Shown here: positions 46,921-58,470 of the stretch, piece after piece | How the letters are laid out: the number at the start of each line of letters is the position of its first letter | Position numbering within the stretch: the first letter of the stretch is position 1 | Source of the DNA: Sympetrum striolatum | Lineage: Eukaryota > Arthropoda > Insecta > Odonata > Libellulidae | Length of the DNA: 64,000 bases | Direction: 5' to 3' | Assembly (NCBI GenBank): GCA_947579665.1 | Contig: OX388341.1 | Span: 3,348,001 to 3,412,000, forward strand | The notes under the pieces: model-generated | What the model was told of the DNA's origin: nothing | What the model saw: the letters and a program-made list of their open reading frames with translations, nothing else | Databases searched by the model: none | Translations under genes and position numbers: made by a program

Positions 46921-48431
46921 AGGTATTCAATCGAGCAGAGGTAGTTTATTTTTCACTAGGAGCACGTACAACAAGATTTAGGTGTTAGTTACGTTAAAAG
47001 AGACTCCAGGTTTGATAGCAGTGAGTTCGAAATGATCAGAGCACCCGATTGGGAAACTCATAAGACGGAAAGAACTGATAGACAAAAATTACTCGAGAAA
47101 TTTTGAAGCAGTGATTAACACAACGAAATAGGCGATGCGGTGATTCCCCCTCTCTCCGAACGTGATTCTCACAGGCAATGAAATTTTTCGAGATTATAGC
47201 AAAAATATATGGCCTATATTGGTCTCTTTTTTGGGGTAATCTGAAAATTAAGCTAGTTTGGTGTTTCACACTCCCTGCGAAGCATTAATGTAAATGTAGA
47301 AACCCTCCCATGAGCTCGGAATCATCCTTCCTCATAGAATCGCGAATTTGAATCGCTTTTTCGGATTTAAGATCAATAACGGCAACAAAGGCTACATATA
47401 TTTTGGTTATCAAATGCTTGCTGTTTCAGAGCTCGATTTTAGAATTCCATTTGCGTTCCACTCCATATTTTTATCCATTTAATGGTGAAGATAGGATTTC
47501 GATGTTTCCTAAACATGATTATGAAAAGTCCCTTCCGTTATGGTGTTGCCAGTGAGCAAGGTCGCTTGATTTCCATTTTCTCCCTCCAGTCCATCTGCTT
47601 TGGTGCGGTTCCCGGTGGAATTGCAATTTGTACCCCTGGACTTTCTCGATTTCCATGGGGTTATCAGCAATTGGAGAAGAAATCTTGTTGGTTTTAAATG
47701 GCGGTGAAGTTATTTTCCTCTAATACGGAACCTCTTTCCGGTGTGCAAAATTTGTCAGGATTGAGACGAAGTCACGCTTTCTCTTTCAAAATATATGATT
47801 ACCAAGAGCTATTTCGGACAACCGCGGTAGCTTTCCGGATGGTCGCCTTTCCAATTCGCATGTTTGGCCGGCCCGTTTGTACACTCCATGGAGAGAATCC
47901 AAGGTGTCACCGGATGCACTTAGCCCAGTATGCCTTATCTACATTTCCGTATTGCTGACAGCGGTGACATTGGTTGGGGGAGGGGGTTCAGATTTGTCTG
48001 TCATTATTTTAAAACCACAAAGTTTTTGAATTATAAAAACTTCTCCCCTGCTGGTCATCAGCAAGTTCAACTCGAAACGAAGGGATTTGCCTTGATGGAT
48101 CAAATTCAATCCAATTTGCGATTTTGGATTTAGTCGGGCGAGCGGTTTTAAGTTGGGAGTCTTTGACCTTGATTAGGGACCTCTAGAAATTCGATGTTGC
48201 TGACTAAAGTTGTTAGGTTCCCTGATGATAAAATTAGCAATTCAACGTGCATTAATTTTGTGGTAAATTAAAATCTCGTTCACTATTAGAAAGTCCTTAG
48301 CGGAACTGCAGTTTAAATGAATATTTTCCCTACCATTTATGCTAAAGGGTGCATGCGTTGCAGAGCTATCCAAACAAAGGAACCCAATTTACAGCATTTT
48401 CCAATTAGGAATTTTCTGAACTTTGCTGCAA
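46921..48431. other. Unrecognised interior between the inverted arms
   Basis: No supported gene. Short open frames (47482-47958) lack recognisable motifs. Confidence 0.3.
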
Positions 48432-48929
48432 TCAGCAAATCATGATCAGATAATCAGCATTGTCACAACTTGCTCGTTGAGTGGAGGAGACGGAGGGGAA
48501 AGCGGAGAGAGTCCTGGGTTGCCACTGGTGATGTCGCCGAGGAAGCCTTTCCAATGTGGCACGGGGTGCCAGTTCATCTGAAGATTGCGCTGCTCTGTCC
48601 CACACGGACGGCAAAATTCCCAATAGCTGCCAGGCACCACAGGACATCAATCGCTCGCACCGGGGCGGTTCATCTGCCTCAAATCGACATTCTGTCGGCC
48701 TGGGGTCGATCTGAAAGATCTCCCTGCGACGCCCGTTGAGGCGTCGAAACGTATAAAATGGCAGCCGCACCTCGTTTGAGACGTTGATAATCACCGGGGC
48801 CGACGGGCGGGAGCCCAACTGTGTGTAACTCATCATGCGCCAGTCCGCTGCGTTTATCTGGGTTAAGATGAAGCGGTCGCCCAGCATCGACCTCTGACCA
48901 CCCGAGGATCTCCCTCGCACTAATCCCAT
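48432..48929 (-). CDS. GC-rich unidentified reading frame, possibly frameshifted
   Basis: A 165-codon frame from ATG at 48927-48929. GC is high: 36 of 60 bases at 48781-48840 are G or C, in an AT-rich neighbourhood. The peptide looks protein-like over its first ~90 residues (LGDRFILTQINAADWRMMS, SRPSAPVIINVSNEVRLPFY, RRREIFQIDPRPTECRFEAD). After about residue 95 it becomes Arg-rich, and a neighbouring frame (48446-48640) reads better: YWEFCRPCGTEQRNLQMNWH and PVPHWKGFLGD, with a C-x-x-C pair. That suggests one frameshift near 48640. I do not recognise the family; candidates are a host exon, mobile-element cargo, or an insertion from a virus or bacterium. Confidence 0.4.
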   Translation of the reverse strand: MGLVRGRSSGGQRSMLGDRFILTQINAADWRMMSYTQLGSRPSAPVIINVSNEVRLPFYTFRRLNGRRREIFQIDPRPTECRFEADEPPRCERLMSCGAWQLLGILPSVWDRAAQSSDELAPRATLERLPRRHHQWQPRTLSAFPSVSSTQRASCDNADYLIMIC

Positions 48930-50937
48930 TCCACCTCCAAGCGTGACAGTTAGTTATTTAATTATACGGCAGATTCATAGCTCTCTCCTCACCCTTTTCT
49001 ACTTAGTTATTGAAAATCGGGTCCTTTTTATATGCATCGCTACTTTGTGGTTTGGTAAGCCTATTTCATTCTTGGTGATTTGCCAAAACTATGACTGGCC
49101 TGAGTGAAAAATTTGAATTGGAAGGAACTTTGGACTAATTAAAGTTACCACTTGTCTTATTATTTGAAGGGAAGGATTGTCACCGTTACCAACATTGTGG
49201 AAAATTTCCATCTTGGTTTCCCAAGTTACAACGCCCCCCTTTGAGCTAAACGGGTTGCCGCTATTATTTTTCTCTTTATCAGCGACATTTTTCATTTGGT
49301 TGTTCAAAAATTCGAAAGCGTTATGGAATTCTACCGGCACTTCAAGATCAAGGCCGTCTATCCGTAGGGCTACGATTGTCTCTTTACGTTTGTAATGTTA
49401 GCATGACTCCTTATGACCCAAAAATCGCATTCGGTTGACATTTACGGGTCTCCGATAGCGATTAATGGCAATTGAAAAGAGACGAAATTAATGCTTCGTT
49501 TACTAACGATCCACCACCAGCAAAAACGATGTGTATTGCTACAAAACAGACAGAAGACAAAATAAAAGCGCGTAAGGCACAAAACAGAAGTGGAACTTGA
49601 TTTGGAATCCGAAAAAAGAACTCGATGTGAGGACGTAGCTAGAGACAGTATAGTTTAAAGAGGGAGACAGGCACTTGAAATGAAACGTTTCTCTTTGAAT
49701 AATCGATGTAGTGGGCATATCTGGATTCAAAGGAATCTTCAAACAGTTAATAAGAACACAATTTTCTCCCAAAAACTATTCCATCTTAACCAACCAACAA
49801 GTGAATATGAGAAAGCCTTTGAAGGACAATGCCGACTTGGCTACGAACTAAACAGTGATCACTCAAACAGGCTTAAGGTAAAAAATAATGTTAATTGATT
49901 TGGTTGCCGTTAACAACTTATGCATATTATATTTAACTAGTTAACTCCCCCGTCATGTATGGCGGGTCTTGATTTAAATTTTTGATTAATATGAAACATT
50001 CAAGAATAGATATCTTAATATATAACTTATCAATTCCATAATTGTTTTAATAAATACTAATCAGGAAGGAATTTTATCTAAAAATATTTGCGAGATTCTG
50101 AAAAATTACACATTCGATTCCATTGCACATATTTTCAGTTCGTGAGAATAACACAAACGCACTGCTTTAAAATCTCAGCTATAAAATCTTGTTTGCGTTA
50201 AGATTCTGTCTCTCAAAAATCTTCCCCTTCCTTGACGTAATATTTCTTCGTCATCTTGATCACTACAAAAGAAGGTATAAACGTCCTATTGGTAATCGGT
50301 TTGATGAACTCCAAAATGTCCGTAATTTTGTTCCTACTATTTAAATTTCATAGTTTACATTCGCGAAAATCTCAGTTAGTTGCCTCCTCTTCATAAATTC
50401 TGACTTTAGTTCCCTCTATTAATTCGGCATGGACTTAAAATCCTCGTGTTTTCTTGTGGGAAAATGAATGTATCGGATTCAACAATCATCCTGGTCGTCC
50501 GGGGGACTGATTAGTATCTTTAAAAACACGTAATGGGTTGTGTTGTGATAGCGCAGTATCGTGAGCAGACCACACATTTTACAATTTCGGAACAAAACTG
50601 CTCTTGATGAAATGATCCAGAACTGCCGATATGCAAGTGCCTCAACCGATGTAAGTCCCTCGTAATAGAAAATTGCTTTCCATCAGGTAAAGTGACCTGT
50701 TTGGAAGCACATTGAGGCATTAATGCAAACGACCACAGACTCTGATAAGGACGTACGAATCTATATTGGAGGCGAGACGGAAAATTTGTGGGCCTGCGGT
50801 CTCCTTATAATGAATCTATTAAATCAGAAAAATGAGCCATTTGAACCAGTTATATCATGGATGTCAGCTCGACAATCCATTCATTAGCGCTATCGTCTGC
50901 AAGCAGCTACTTATCTTAACATACTGTCAGTAAGACG
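48930..50937. other. Unrecognised interior between the inverted arms, right part
   Basis: A minus-strand open frame at 50520-50720 reads MPQCASKQVTLPDGKQFSI, then RDLHRLRHLHIG with several Cys, and matches nothing I know. No element termini seen. Confidence 0.3.
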
Positions 50938-51385
50938 AATGAACGAGAAAAAGGCCTCGATACATTCTTCTCGGCTCTCAATCATTTGGACCACTCCTTC
51001 AGCAGTCACCTGCAATTCCTCTCCGGTGTGGCTGAACTATCACGGAGACTATATTGTCCCGAAGACCAACTTTCGGTGAGTATGAAGAAAGTAGAGCCCT
51101 TTAAAAATCGACCATTCGATCATTCGAAGGGGAATGCACCCCCCTCGGTCCAGGATAGGCTGCTTTTATAGCAGTAGGAACATCACGAAGAAAGGGCTAG
51201 AATGTCTAAGATTTCCAGAACCCTGCATGCAACAAAAGTCTCAAGTAGATGAAAAGAAATACTCACCCATGACGGAGCGATGGTTGTATCCGTCCAAGCT
51301 GCGAATGACGCACGAAATTTCCAATTAATGAGTAACTCTCTTATGCGACGCATAAGCTTCGTAAGAGAGCGTATTCAGTTGGTTC
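50938..51385 (+). repeat. Right arm of the inverted repeat pair
   Basis: This is the inverted, diverged copy of 45936-46392. It ends at the hairpin CTCTCTTATGCG...CGCATAAG...CGTAAGAGAG near 51336-51375. The plus strand is open at 50986-51171 (LYCPEDQLSVSMKKVEPFK) and in another frame at 51134-51328. Both arms read outward. Confidence 0.7.
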
Positions 51386-51659
51386 CCCGTCTACGCTGGA
51401 ATAGAATCATGGTCCCTCATGATGAGTTAATAGGGGCGAACCTCTTGTTTCATAAGGCACTGGATGGTACATTTTAGAGATATCCGTATTGGCTGCTGCA
51501 GCATTATTTCTTCCATCTAACCGATAGTCATTAATTATAGAATAATTAAAGTAAAGAGAATCGTATGAGAAAAAATTAGAATAATTGTGGATGTAAAAAA
51601 AGCTACGAGATTCTTAGGAAAAAGGAATGCCACTGAAGGAAAACACTCACAAAGATTGG

Positions 51660-51800
51660 GGATGTGAAAAACCTGCGCAATAATATAATTAATAAATAAA
51701 CTAAAATAATAATTGTAACAATTATATTATAATTATAATACATATTATAAATATAATATATAATTAATAAATAAACTAAGATAATAATAATTAAACGATG
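51660..51800. repeat. AT-rich tandem repeat
   Basis: The block attaataaataaactaa.ataataa occurs at about 51688 and again near 51761 with tata/ataat runs between. Low complexity. Confidence 0.6.
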
Positions 51801-52635
51801 AGAAAAGAATACATAACATAATATAGAAACACACTACCGGTAAGTATGCGCATGCCATACATAAATAAGAATAGTCAGTTAAAATTTAAATAAATTATGT
51901 TAATAAAATAACATAAAACAAAAAATAACACAAAGAAAAAATGCATGATCAATATGGTACAATAATAACCATATTACTAAATTCGATATCATGCATTCAG
52001 TAAATATTAGTTAATATTGCATAAAAAATAACATTAAGGAACCTCTACATTGGAATAAGCATGATGAGCAGAAGCTACTTCAATGGACACGCGACAACTC
52101 TTCCTTAATAAACTGAGCGTAATTAGGCTTTAGATCTCCAGTAAGGCCCAAATTCGACCACCGTGACTCGGAGCGGAGGAAAATGCTAAAAATTATGGGT
52201 TCCCGAATTATTTTTCCTGATAGACCCCCTAGTCTGCATAATTTTCTGTTAAATTTCCATATCTAATTGTGGTTAAATCATCCTTCGAAATTGAATCTTT
52301 GGCTTCCAAATACAGCAAAACGAGTTATAACACACGGCGTGGACTTCCAATGGCAGTGGACGGCCGCCGGTCTTCAAAATACTGTCGCCTCCGTGCCAGA
52401 ACCGTGTAGCGTGCAACTGGCCAGTCGCATTTCGTCCCAGCAAAAAAAAAAACATTTGAATCGATTGTTCTAACTACTGTTTCCCAGACTTTTCTTTCAG
52501 TATCCAATCGGGCTATGAAGCAAGATGGACGAGTATCATCTGCTACATCTTCAAAGGACTTAACATCTATGAGTTAATTAAGAAAGTTTATCTAAACTCA
52601 TATTGTTTTCTCTAAGCCTTATTCCTATATTTGTA
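51801..52635. other. Unrecognised
   Basis: Open frames at 52267-52507 on both strands overlap each other and have no family signature. Confidence 0.3.
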
Positions 52636-52843
52636 TGTTGTTGGCTGATGAATGATTGTCTTGGGTGATGATGAGGTTAGTTTTGGCGATAATTTGACTT
52701 TTACAGCCGGCTGCCCTTTCTGCCGCCAACCCAGAACAAATCGGACAAACACACACAACTATTCCCTGATCAGAAAAATCCTAATTAGCCGTGACTCGAA
52801 CCCGGGGCCCGAGAGCACCCTAACCACTCGGCCACCAAGGCCG
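52636..52843 (-). mobile_element. tRNA-derived SINE
   Basis: Minus-strand head GGCCTTGGTGGCCGAGTGGT is an A-box region. CCCGGGTTCGAGTCACGGC ~30 nt later is a B-box within a T-arm. The body then runs GATTTTTCTGATCAGGGAATAG, with further text, to a tail rich in catcatcac. A tRNA-like pol III promoter followed by a non-tRNA body is the definition of a tRNA-derived SINE. The head does not fold as a complete functional tRNA by eye, so I do not call a tRNA gene. It depends on a LINE for movement. Confidence 0.78.
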
Positions 52844-53958
52844 GTTAACTTTATTCGTAACTATTACTGTTATATTTCATATAAAAAATAAAGTATGAAT
52901 CACTCTAACACCGAAAGATTATTTATATGGCTGTTTTTCTTTCAATTTTATCCAGTGGAATAAAAAATTTTAAATTATAATTGTTATTAATTATTTGGTA
53001 ACTGTACTAACGCTCCATTCTGGATACAGTGCGATGCGTCTGTTAATTGAACGACAAAACAAAAATCTTCAACCATCATAAATGAATTTGCTAGCAGTGG
53101 ATTTCAACTCAAGATTAATACGAAATTCGACCCAAATAACGGAATTTAAGAATACGCACCTCTTGCGAGAGCCATGCTCGCTTCCAGACATCGGCGTGAA
53201 ATATGAACTAAACGTAGACCGGGGGAGTGCCATATCGGTTTCCGCAGCTGCGGACCTCATCAAGGGTGCAAAACGACGAAAGTAACAGGACAAGAAGGCT
53301 CGTGATTGGAGGCAAATCATTTTTGAAGGAATTTCACAAGCAGTCTATCATCGGACGTGTTCATCACTGGACTACAAGGAGTTATGTGCTCACCAGTCTT
53401 TTGCTAGAAGAAGGATGTTCTAATATTTAAGCGGTGCCGTGCTTTGGTGCAATCAGAGGATAAAATAAGGGAATTGTCTCAAATATTTATTCCCGAGCTA
53501 ACCTCAATGGATTGATATTTCTTCCATAATATGTATGCCTCACCGATATTCCATCCATTTCTTCGTTCCCGGTGATTGTGCTTCTGTGCCTGAGTGGCTC
53601 GCTCTCTTCTATTCGTACGTCTTATTCCTTGAAGTAGTGAGTGTAAATGCGAACGTTTTCTATAATTTGCAGTGCTACCCTAAAAGTGAATAAAATCGTG
53701 TTAAGTGCAAGATAAATACTGACCCCTTACAGTGGCGGAGGGATAGCGGATATTGACCAAGCCGTATACAAGGTAAGCAGGGCCTCGAGTGTGTAACTAT
53801 CACTTCGAGTGAGAAAACAGTGAGAAGTCAGCCATGTTTTCACAGTAACGCGCGACATCTCAAAAAAGCATTTTTAGATCTCACTAAGTATCGAAACGAG
53901 TGTGAGAACATAACGATCTCAAAAAAGGTGTAGTTACGTTGTTACCGGCAGTGACAAC

Positions 53959-54156
53959 ATGGACGGGCATCTTATTTTGGCTGCAGTTTTGGAGGAGAGA
54001 CGTAGGAAAAGGAATTATTTAAGAGTAACAAGAAGGAGATTGATAGCATTGATAGACAGTAACAATCCCTTCAATGTGGCAGACAGCAATTTTATCAAAT
54101 TATATGGCATCCCTAAAGTTATTGAGGAATTATCCGATTCTTTGCCGCCTGCTTGA
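53959..54156 (+). CDS. Harbinger (HARBI1-like) transposase N-terminal fragment
   Basis: 65 codons from ATG to TGA: MDGHLILAAVLEERRRKR, then a basic stretch and NPFNVADSNFIKLYGIPKVI, EELSDSLPPA. L-x-x-x-L-E-E-E/R-R-R near the start, followed by N-P-F-x-(x)5-F-x-x-x-Y-x-(I/L)-(P/S)-K, is the lead-in to HARBI1-type transposases, where the DDE domain would come next. It stops at 54156 where the family would continue for ~250 residues, so it is either a first exon or a truncated copy. The acidic Leu-Ser tail before the stop looks native. Confidence 0.55.
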   Translation: MDGHLILAAVLEERRRKRNYLRVTRRRLIALIDSNNPFNVADSNFIKLYGIPKVIEELSDSLPPA

Positions 54157-54599
54157 AGATGCACGTCAATACCTCCACATATTCTAGTAAATACACACGG
54201 TGCTTTACTTTTATAGAATCAATAAATAGCCATTAATTGTGAATAAAATAGTCACCTTACAATTAAGAATTTTCATTTAGAATCTTATCAGTGAAAACGT
54301 TTTTAAGATCGTTCATTCTTGACATAAATGTAAGCATAAAATCAATATCTTCGGGTATTTGTCAGTATTACATCATTAGATTTTTGAACTAACTGCTTAT
54401 ACATTGTGAAATCAAAACACTTCGAGTAGTAAGCCAAGTAATTTATTAATAGACGATTGTAATTCACGTTTGAATCAGTGTGTTTGCCTTAAGTGTGTCG
54501 CACTAGAGTGAATTTAATATTATTAGTATATACTTTGGTGAAAAGTTTGGGTAAAATTATCGGAAATCGGAATCGGAAATTCTCTTACAAGTAAAATGT

Positions 54600-55435
54600 A
54601 GCTTGCATACTGCAAGCAGATTGGCAATACTAATTTCATATCGGCATCATATCGGGAAGGTCCTCAAAAGAAAAAAAAAGGGTTGAAATTTTTCTTAAAA
54701 TTCGCTGAAATTTCATCGTCTGGCATCGAACCCAGATCTTACTGGTGAACTTACTATGTAGCACAATAGAAGATCACCATCTCTAACTATGTGTGAAAAT
54801 TCAAGCAGAAATATTGACTAATATGTTCTAATTTTCACGAATGTAAATGGCTCTCTGGATTCGAACCAAGGACGATTTGGGAAATCTAAAACAGGATTTT
54901 GAAATGTATCTATGATTTCTACCTACATGCCAAATTTCAAGTTTCTATATTGTTGGGAAAGGGTTCAAAATAATTATTGAAAATCGGATCAGTTACTGAT
55001 TGTAGAGACGCCTGGTGTCGAACCCAGGACACATTGACAGCTGTGAATGCACAGTTTGATTTGTATGGACTTGATCTTTTTACGTGCAAAGTTTGAAGTC
55101 ATTATCGTGCCGGGAAGTACCTGAAATTTGTTTCCGTTATCTCCGTAAGAAATGCATTGAGGAATTTAAATGGCCCTCTGGGATCGAACCAAGGACCATC
55201 AGCGAATATGTAAAATTTGATTATGAAATCTATTAATGATCTCCAACTCCATTCCTAATTTCAAGTTTCCACGCCATCGGGAAGAGGTCCAAAAAAAATC
55301 TTCAAAATCGCCGCAATGCATTTTAAATGGCCGATTTTTGCCCCGACCTAGCATAGAACCCAGGATATTTTCCGTAAAACTCAGTTATGCTTTCGGTAGA
55401 TCATGATCATGGCGTTTTTCTACACATTTAAGCTA
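54600..55435 (-). repeat. tRNA-like repeat array III, five units
   Basis: Minus-strand B-boxes at 54722-54732 (GGTTCGATGCC), 54857-54867 (GGTTCGAATCC), 55014-55024 (GGTTCGACACC) and 55180-55190 (GGTTCGATCCC) all match GGTTCGANNCC. A fifth at 55350-55360 is degenerate (GGTTCTATGCT). Steps are 135, 157, 166 and 170 bp. Each unit has a body (ttcaagtttc..ttgggaa.gg) and a tRNA-like segment with an A-box-like tggtgatctt..tgtgcta or gatctaccgaaagcata element. Units resemble those in arrays I and II. Confidence 0.65.
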
Positions 55436-56890
55436 TGAATATTTATTTAATTCAATCCATCACCAGTTTAATCTTAATAGTAAATAATAATCATAAATAA
55501 TGTTTTATTTGATATTGAAAAGGAAAAAATTTGTCGTGGATACAAAAAACGTAAGTGAATCTTAGGAAATATGTATTATTCACAGCATTAACCCTGTCAC
55601 AAATAAAGTAGATGTGAAAAACTAGTGCGAATCTACTGATAGAAATAACTGAAAGATGTAAAAGATACTTTTATCATAAATACATTGCATTCTAAGATGA
55701 ATGACAATCTTCTATCTCCTATTCTTTGATTGGGAAAGTAGTGTATTCCACCGCTGATATGATACTTTCTTTAATACTATTGGTTTATTTATCTATGTAT
55801 TTTTATTGCACAAAGCATGAGCAGTTCAACGATTTATGCACAAAGAAGATATACATCTATAGAAGCTGATAAATCGCCTACATTTATAAAAAGAATATGC
55901 CCACTTAAGAGCTAAGAAGAAACTATAATACAAATATACATCTTTATATCCATGTGAAACATTAATAGTAATAACTTTGGTAAAATAAATTTCTAAATCA
56001 AGACATCAATTCATAAGTATGTAATGAATACCACTTTTAATGTATTTAACAATGCCTGAACTCCTAATACCCTTGGGATCAACCATGTTGAGCCTATTTT
56101 GAAGTCTTATAGCATATGTTTTGAATGATAGACCAATTTCAATTTTAATCCTGTCTAGCTTAATTATTGCCTTTGATTATTAAACATATCCAAACACTTT
56201 AATGTCAATAAAAAGGATTGTTTTCACCTGGGACATTCAACATGATTCAATCACCAAAAATCTGGTTACATATCATAGTAAATCTTAAAAACATTTTAAG
56301 ATGGTGTTCAGGTGGATGCTATATATAGAAAATTTAAGAAAGCTAATGATTCTATCAGCATTAATCACTTATTTGGTAAGCTACATTGATAGGTTATCCT
56401 GCCAAACTGAAAGAAAGCTTGTCATGAGAATTAGATATCTTAATTCTTGTGAATCTATCTAGTTCTGTGTTTTTACAATTAGTACCTTCCTCCACAAATA
56501 TTTGTGACACATGGACCAAAATCTACATGGGATCAAATAAACACAATGAATCCAGCTCATTTCCTCGCTTTCAAACATTCTAACTAATTTAGAATTTCGT
56601 ATAAATATTGTATAATTCAAAACTTACTACTTCACATTTTTTACTACATTATAGATAAAAGCTTAACCTATACTACTATTGGTGTACATGAAAATAATTG
56701 GTAGACTAATATATATGCGTAAAAAACCGATCTTTTTCGTTCAAATCCAATTGTCTACTCAAACTGTTACACGGAGAGAAATAAATAGACTCGTTATAAG
56801 GTAATTACATAAGTTACAAAACACATTGACTTATTTTCTTAAGGTTTAATGCCTATATAATTACCGTATTACACATATCACGCATATCAT
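55436..56890. other. Unrecognised interior of the Harbinger-like element
   Basis: AT-rich, with no long open frame and no DDE-domain peptide. Either the transposase body is deleted or this is later inserted DNA. Confidence 0.35.
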
Positions 56891-57669
56891 TTGCATAATA
56901 CAGGTAAATCGTAGAAATTTAATTGACTTCCATGCCTTATTTACTACTAGTAGCAGCCGAAAATTACATTTCTATGACGACTTCCGCCCACTTTTGTGCA
57001 TGATTTGGCAACGCTGTTCCTAACAGATCTCACCGAAATGAAACGGAGCGATATTACGTTAAATCGTTCCGAGATCGCTTTTCATCTAGTGACAAACGTT
57101 ACGTTCTCACTTCTCACTAAAATTACACACTCGTAGCCCAGATATTTTTCACGTACATGTTTCATTCATTTCATTTCATGATTACCTTGTTGTCTGAGGT
57201 GCTTCAAATTCTGGTCGTGGCGCTTAGTTGGCGCTGTATAAGTTTCGTGGTTAGCGCTGATATTCTCAAGTTTAACTGCATCGTAATTTACGATTTATAA
57301 TTAATTCCTAGTAAATGGATCCAAATAAATTAAAAATATAATATATTGCTTCAATAAGAATAAAAATGAATACTCAAGGGCTGTATTTTATAACTTACGC
57401 GAGTTATTATCACTCGTAGTCAGCATCCTAAATATTACTTTAGTGCGACTGTCATGGCGGATCTTCTTAACAAGTTACATCAAACGGGAGACGGCTGTTA
57501 CAAAAATATATTATCATAACTTCATCAATACTTAATAAAACTTATTCAAAACATTAATATGACAATACTATAACTTACCGTAATAATTTTAGTATAATAT
57601 CTTTTAGATATTTTCAAAAAATCAGTAAAATATGTTGTTGAGTAATATACTATGTAGATTCACGTCAAC

Positions 57670-57717
57670 ATGGCGGCTTCGTCTGTCATAAAAAGATTGA
57701 TGCGGGTGGGATTTGCG
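57670..57717 (+). CDS. Possible first exon of a small gene (low confidence)
   Basis: ATG in a GC-richer context (tcaacATGGCGG) gives MAASSVIKRLMRVGFA, a short amphipathic, Arg/Lys-containing, acid-free N-terminus like a mitochondrial presequence, followed by a possible donor (gtgggt). It joins in phase 0 to the exon at 58415. The donor is weak and a start inside the next exon (ATG at 58406-58408) is an alternative. Confidence 0.25.
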
Positions 57718-58414
57718 GTGGGTGGTGGGTAATTTTTATTGGCTTAAACAATTCAAATCATCCAATGAACTAGCTCTTATCAAAGCGAACAGCCAATCAT
57801 ATTTATCGTTGCTAATAATGATTTTTATGCAATGGCATCCATGATAACATTTAAGAAATGAAAATTAAATATAATTCCGTTTTGTATTTTTCATTAATGT
57901 TTAATCATGTATGGTGAAATGTTTCTCCATAATTAATACCATCTTTTCAATGTAAAATTTAATTTTTAGGTGTTTCCCTTGACCATTCATGAAGTTATTT
58001 TGCTATTTTAATTTTCTAATTACTTCTAATTAAATGGTCACGTTGAAATAAACACATTCCTCCATCTTGGTTTTTTCATGAGATAGTCCTTCAATAATTA
58101 AAACAAAAACATAATTTCATGATTTATCTAGCTTTAGCTGTGATACTTTTAATTTAATCTACATAAATATTGTATTACATGGGATGTTTTCAATAGAAGT
58201 AAACCACATGATTAAAAGGAATATTACGTTATGAAATTCAATGTGCCATCTCACCAAGGTGTTGCATTTTAATGAATTCACTATTCAGTTAAGATAGAGA
58301 ACCTGAAAGTTATATTTAAACAAACTGTCTGAAACATCTACCTACCTTTCGTTGTATTGATTATTGATTTTATTGCATAATATGTTACAATAGGTTAATA
58401 ATCTTATGTCACAG

Positions 58415-58470
58415 GGCGAGTCTAAAGTCGGGAAAGTGAAGCCCAAAAAAACGCAACCCGCAGAGCACTG
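58415..58470 (+). CDS. Possible internal exon of a small unidentified gene
   Basis: Acceptor atgtcacag and donor CTG|gtgaga bound 56 nt. Only one frame is open: GESKVGKVKPKKTQPAEHW, where the last codon is split. It is GC-richer than its surroundings and Lys-rich. The exit phase fits the exon at 59055. An in-frame ATG nine bases upstream (58406) could make this the start (MSQGESK...). Family unknown. Confidence 0.38.

Larger units (their letters stand above)
53778..57141. mobile_element. PIF/Harbinger-like element remnant
   Basis: The ends carry related inverted sequence: GGGCCTCGAGTGTGTAACTA on the left and, inverted, GGGCTACGAGTGTGTAATTT on the right (ending 57141), followed inward by gtgagaa..gtgaga motifs on both sides. 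Just inside the left end lies a peptide like the start of a Harbinger transposase (53959-54156). I could not confirm the 3-bp target duplication, and the catalytic domain was not found. tRNA-like array III occupies the middle. Confidence 0.5.

Noticed and set aside
52790..52843. Functional tRNA gene
   Set aside because: A- and B-boxes are present, but the acceptor and anticodon arms do not pair properly by eye and a SINE body follows.
53733..53760. CAGTGGCGGAGG as a second hAT end partnering 20412-20461
   Set aside because: It matches only the first eight bases of the terminus and has no target duplication or partner.
3660..55435. CRISPR array
   Set aside because: The periodic tRNA-like units are degenerate, 135-170 bp long and without short identical repeats or unique spacers; the genome is eukaryotic.
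57452..57508. ATG with Met-Ala-Asp start (MADLLNKLHQTGDGCYK)
   Set aside because: Short frame with no donor in phase and no continuation found.
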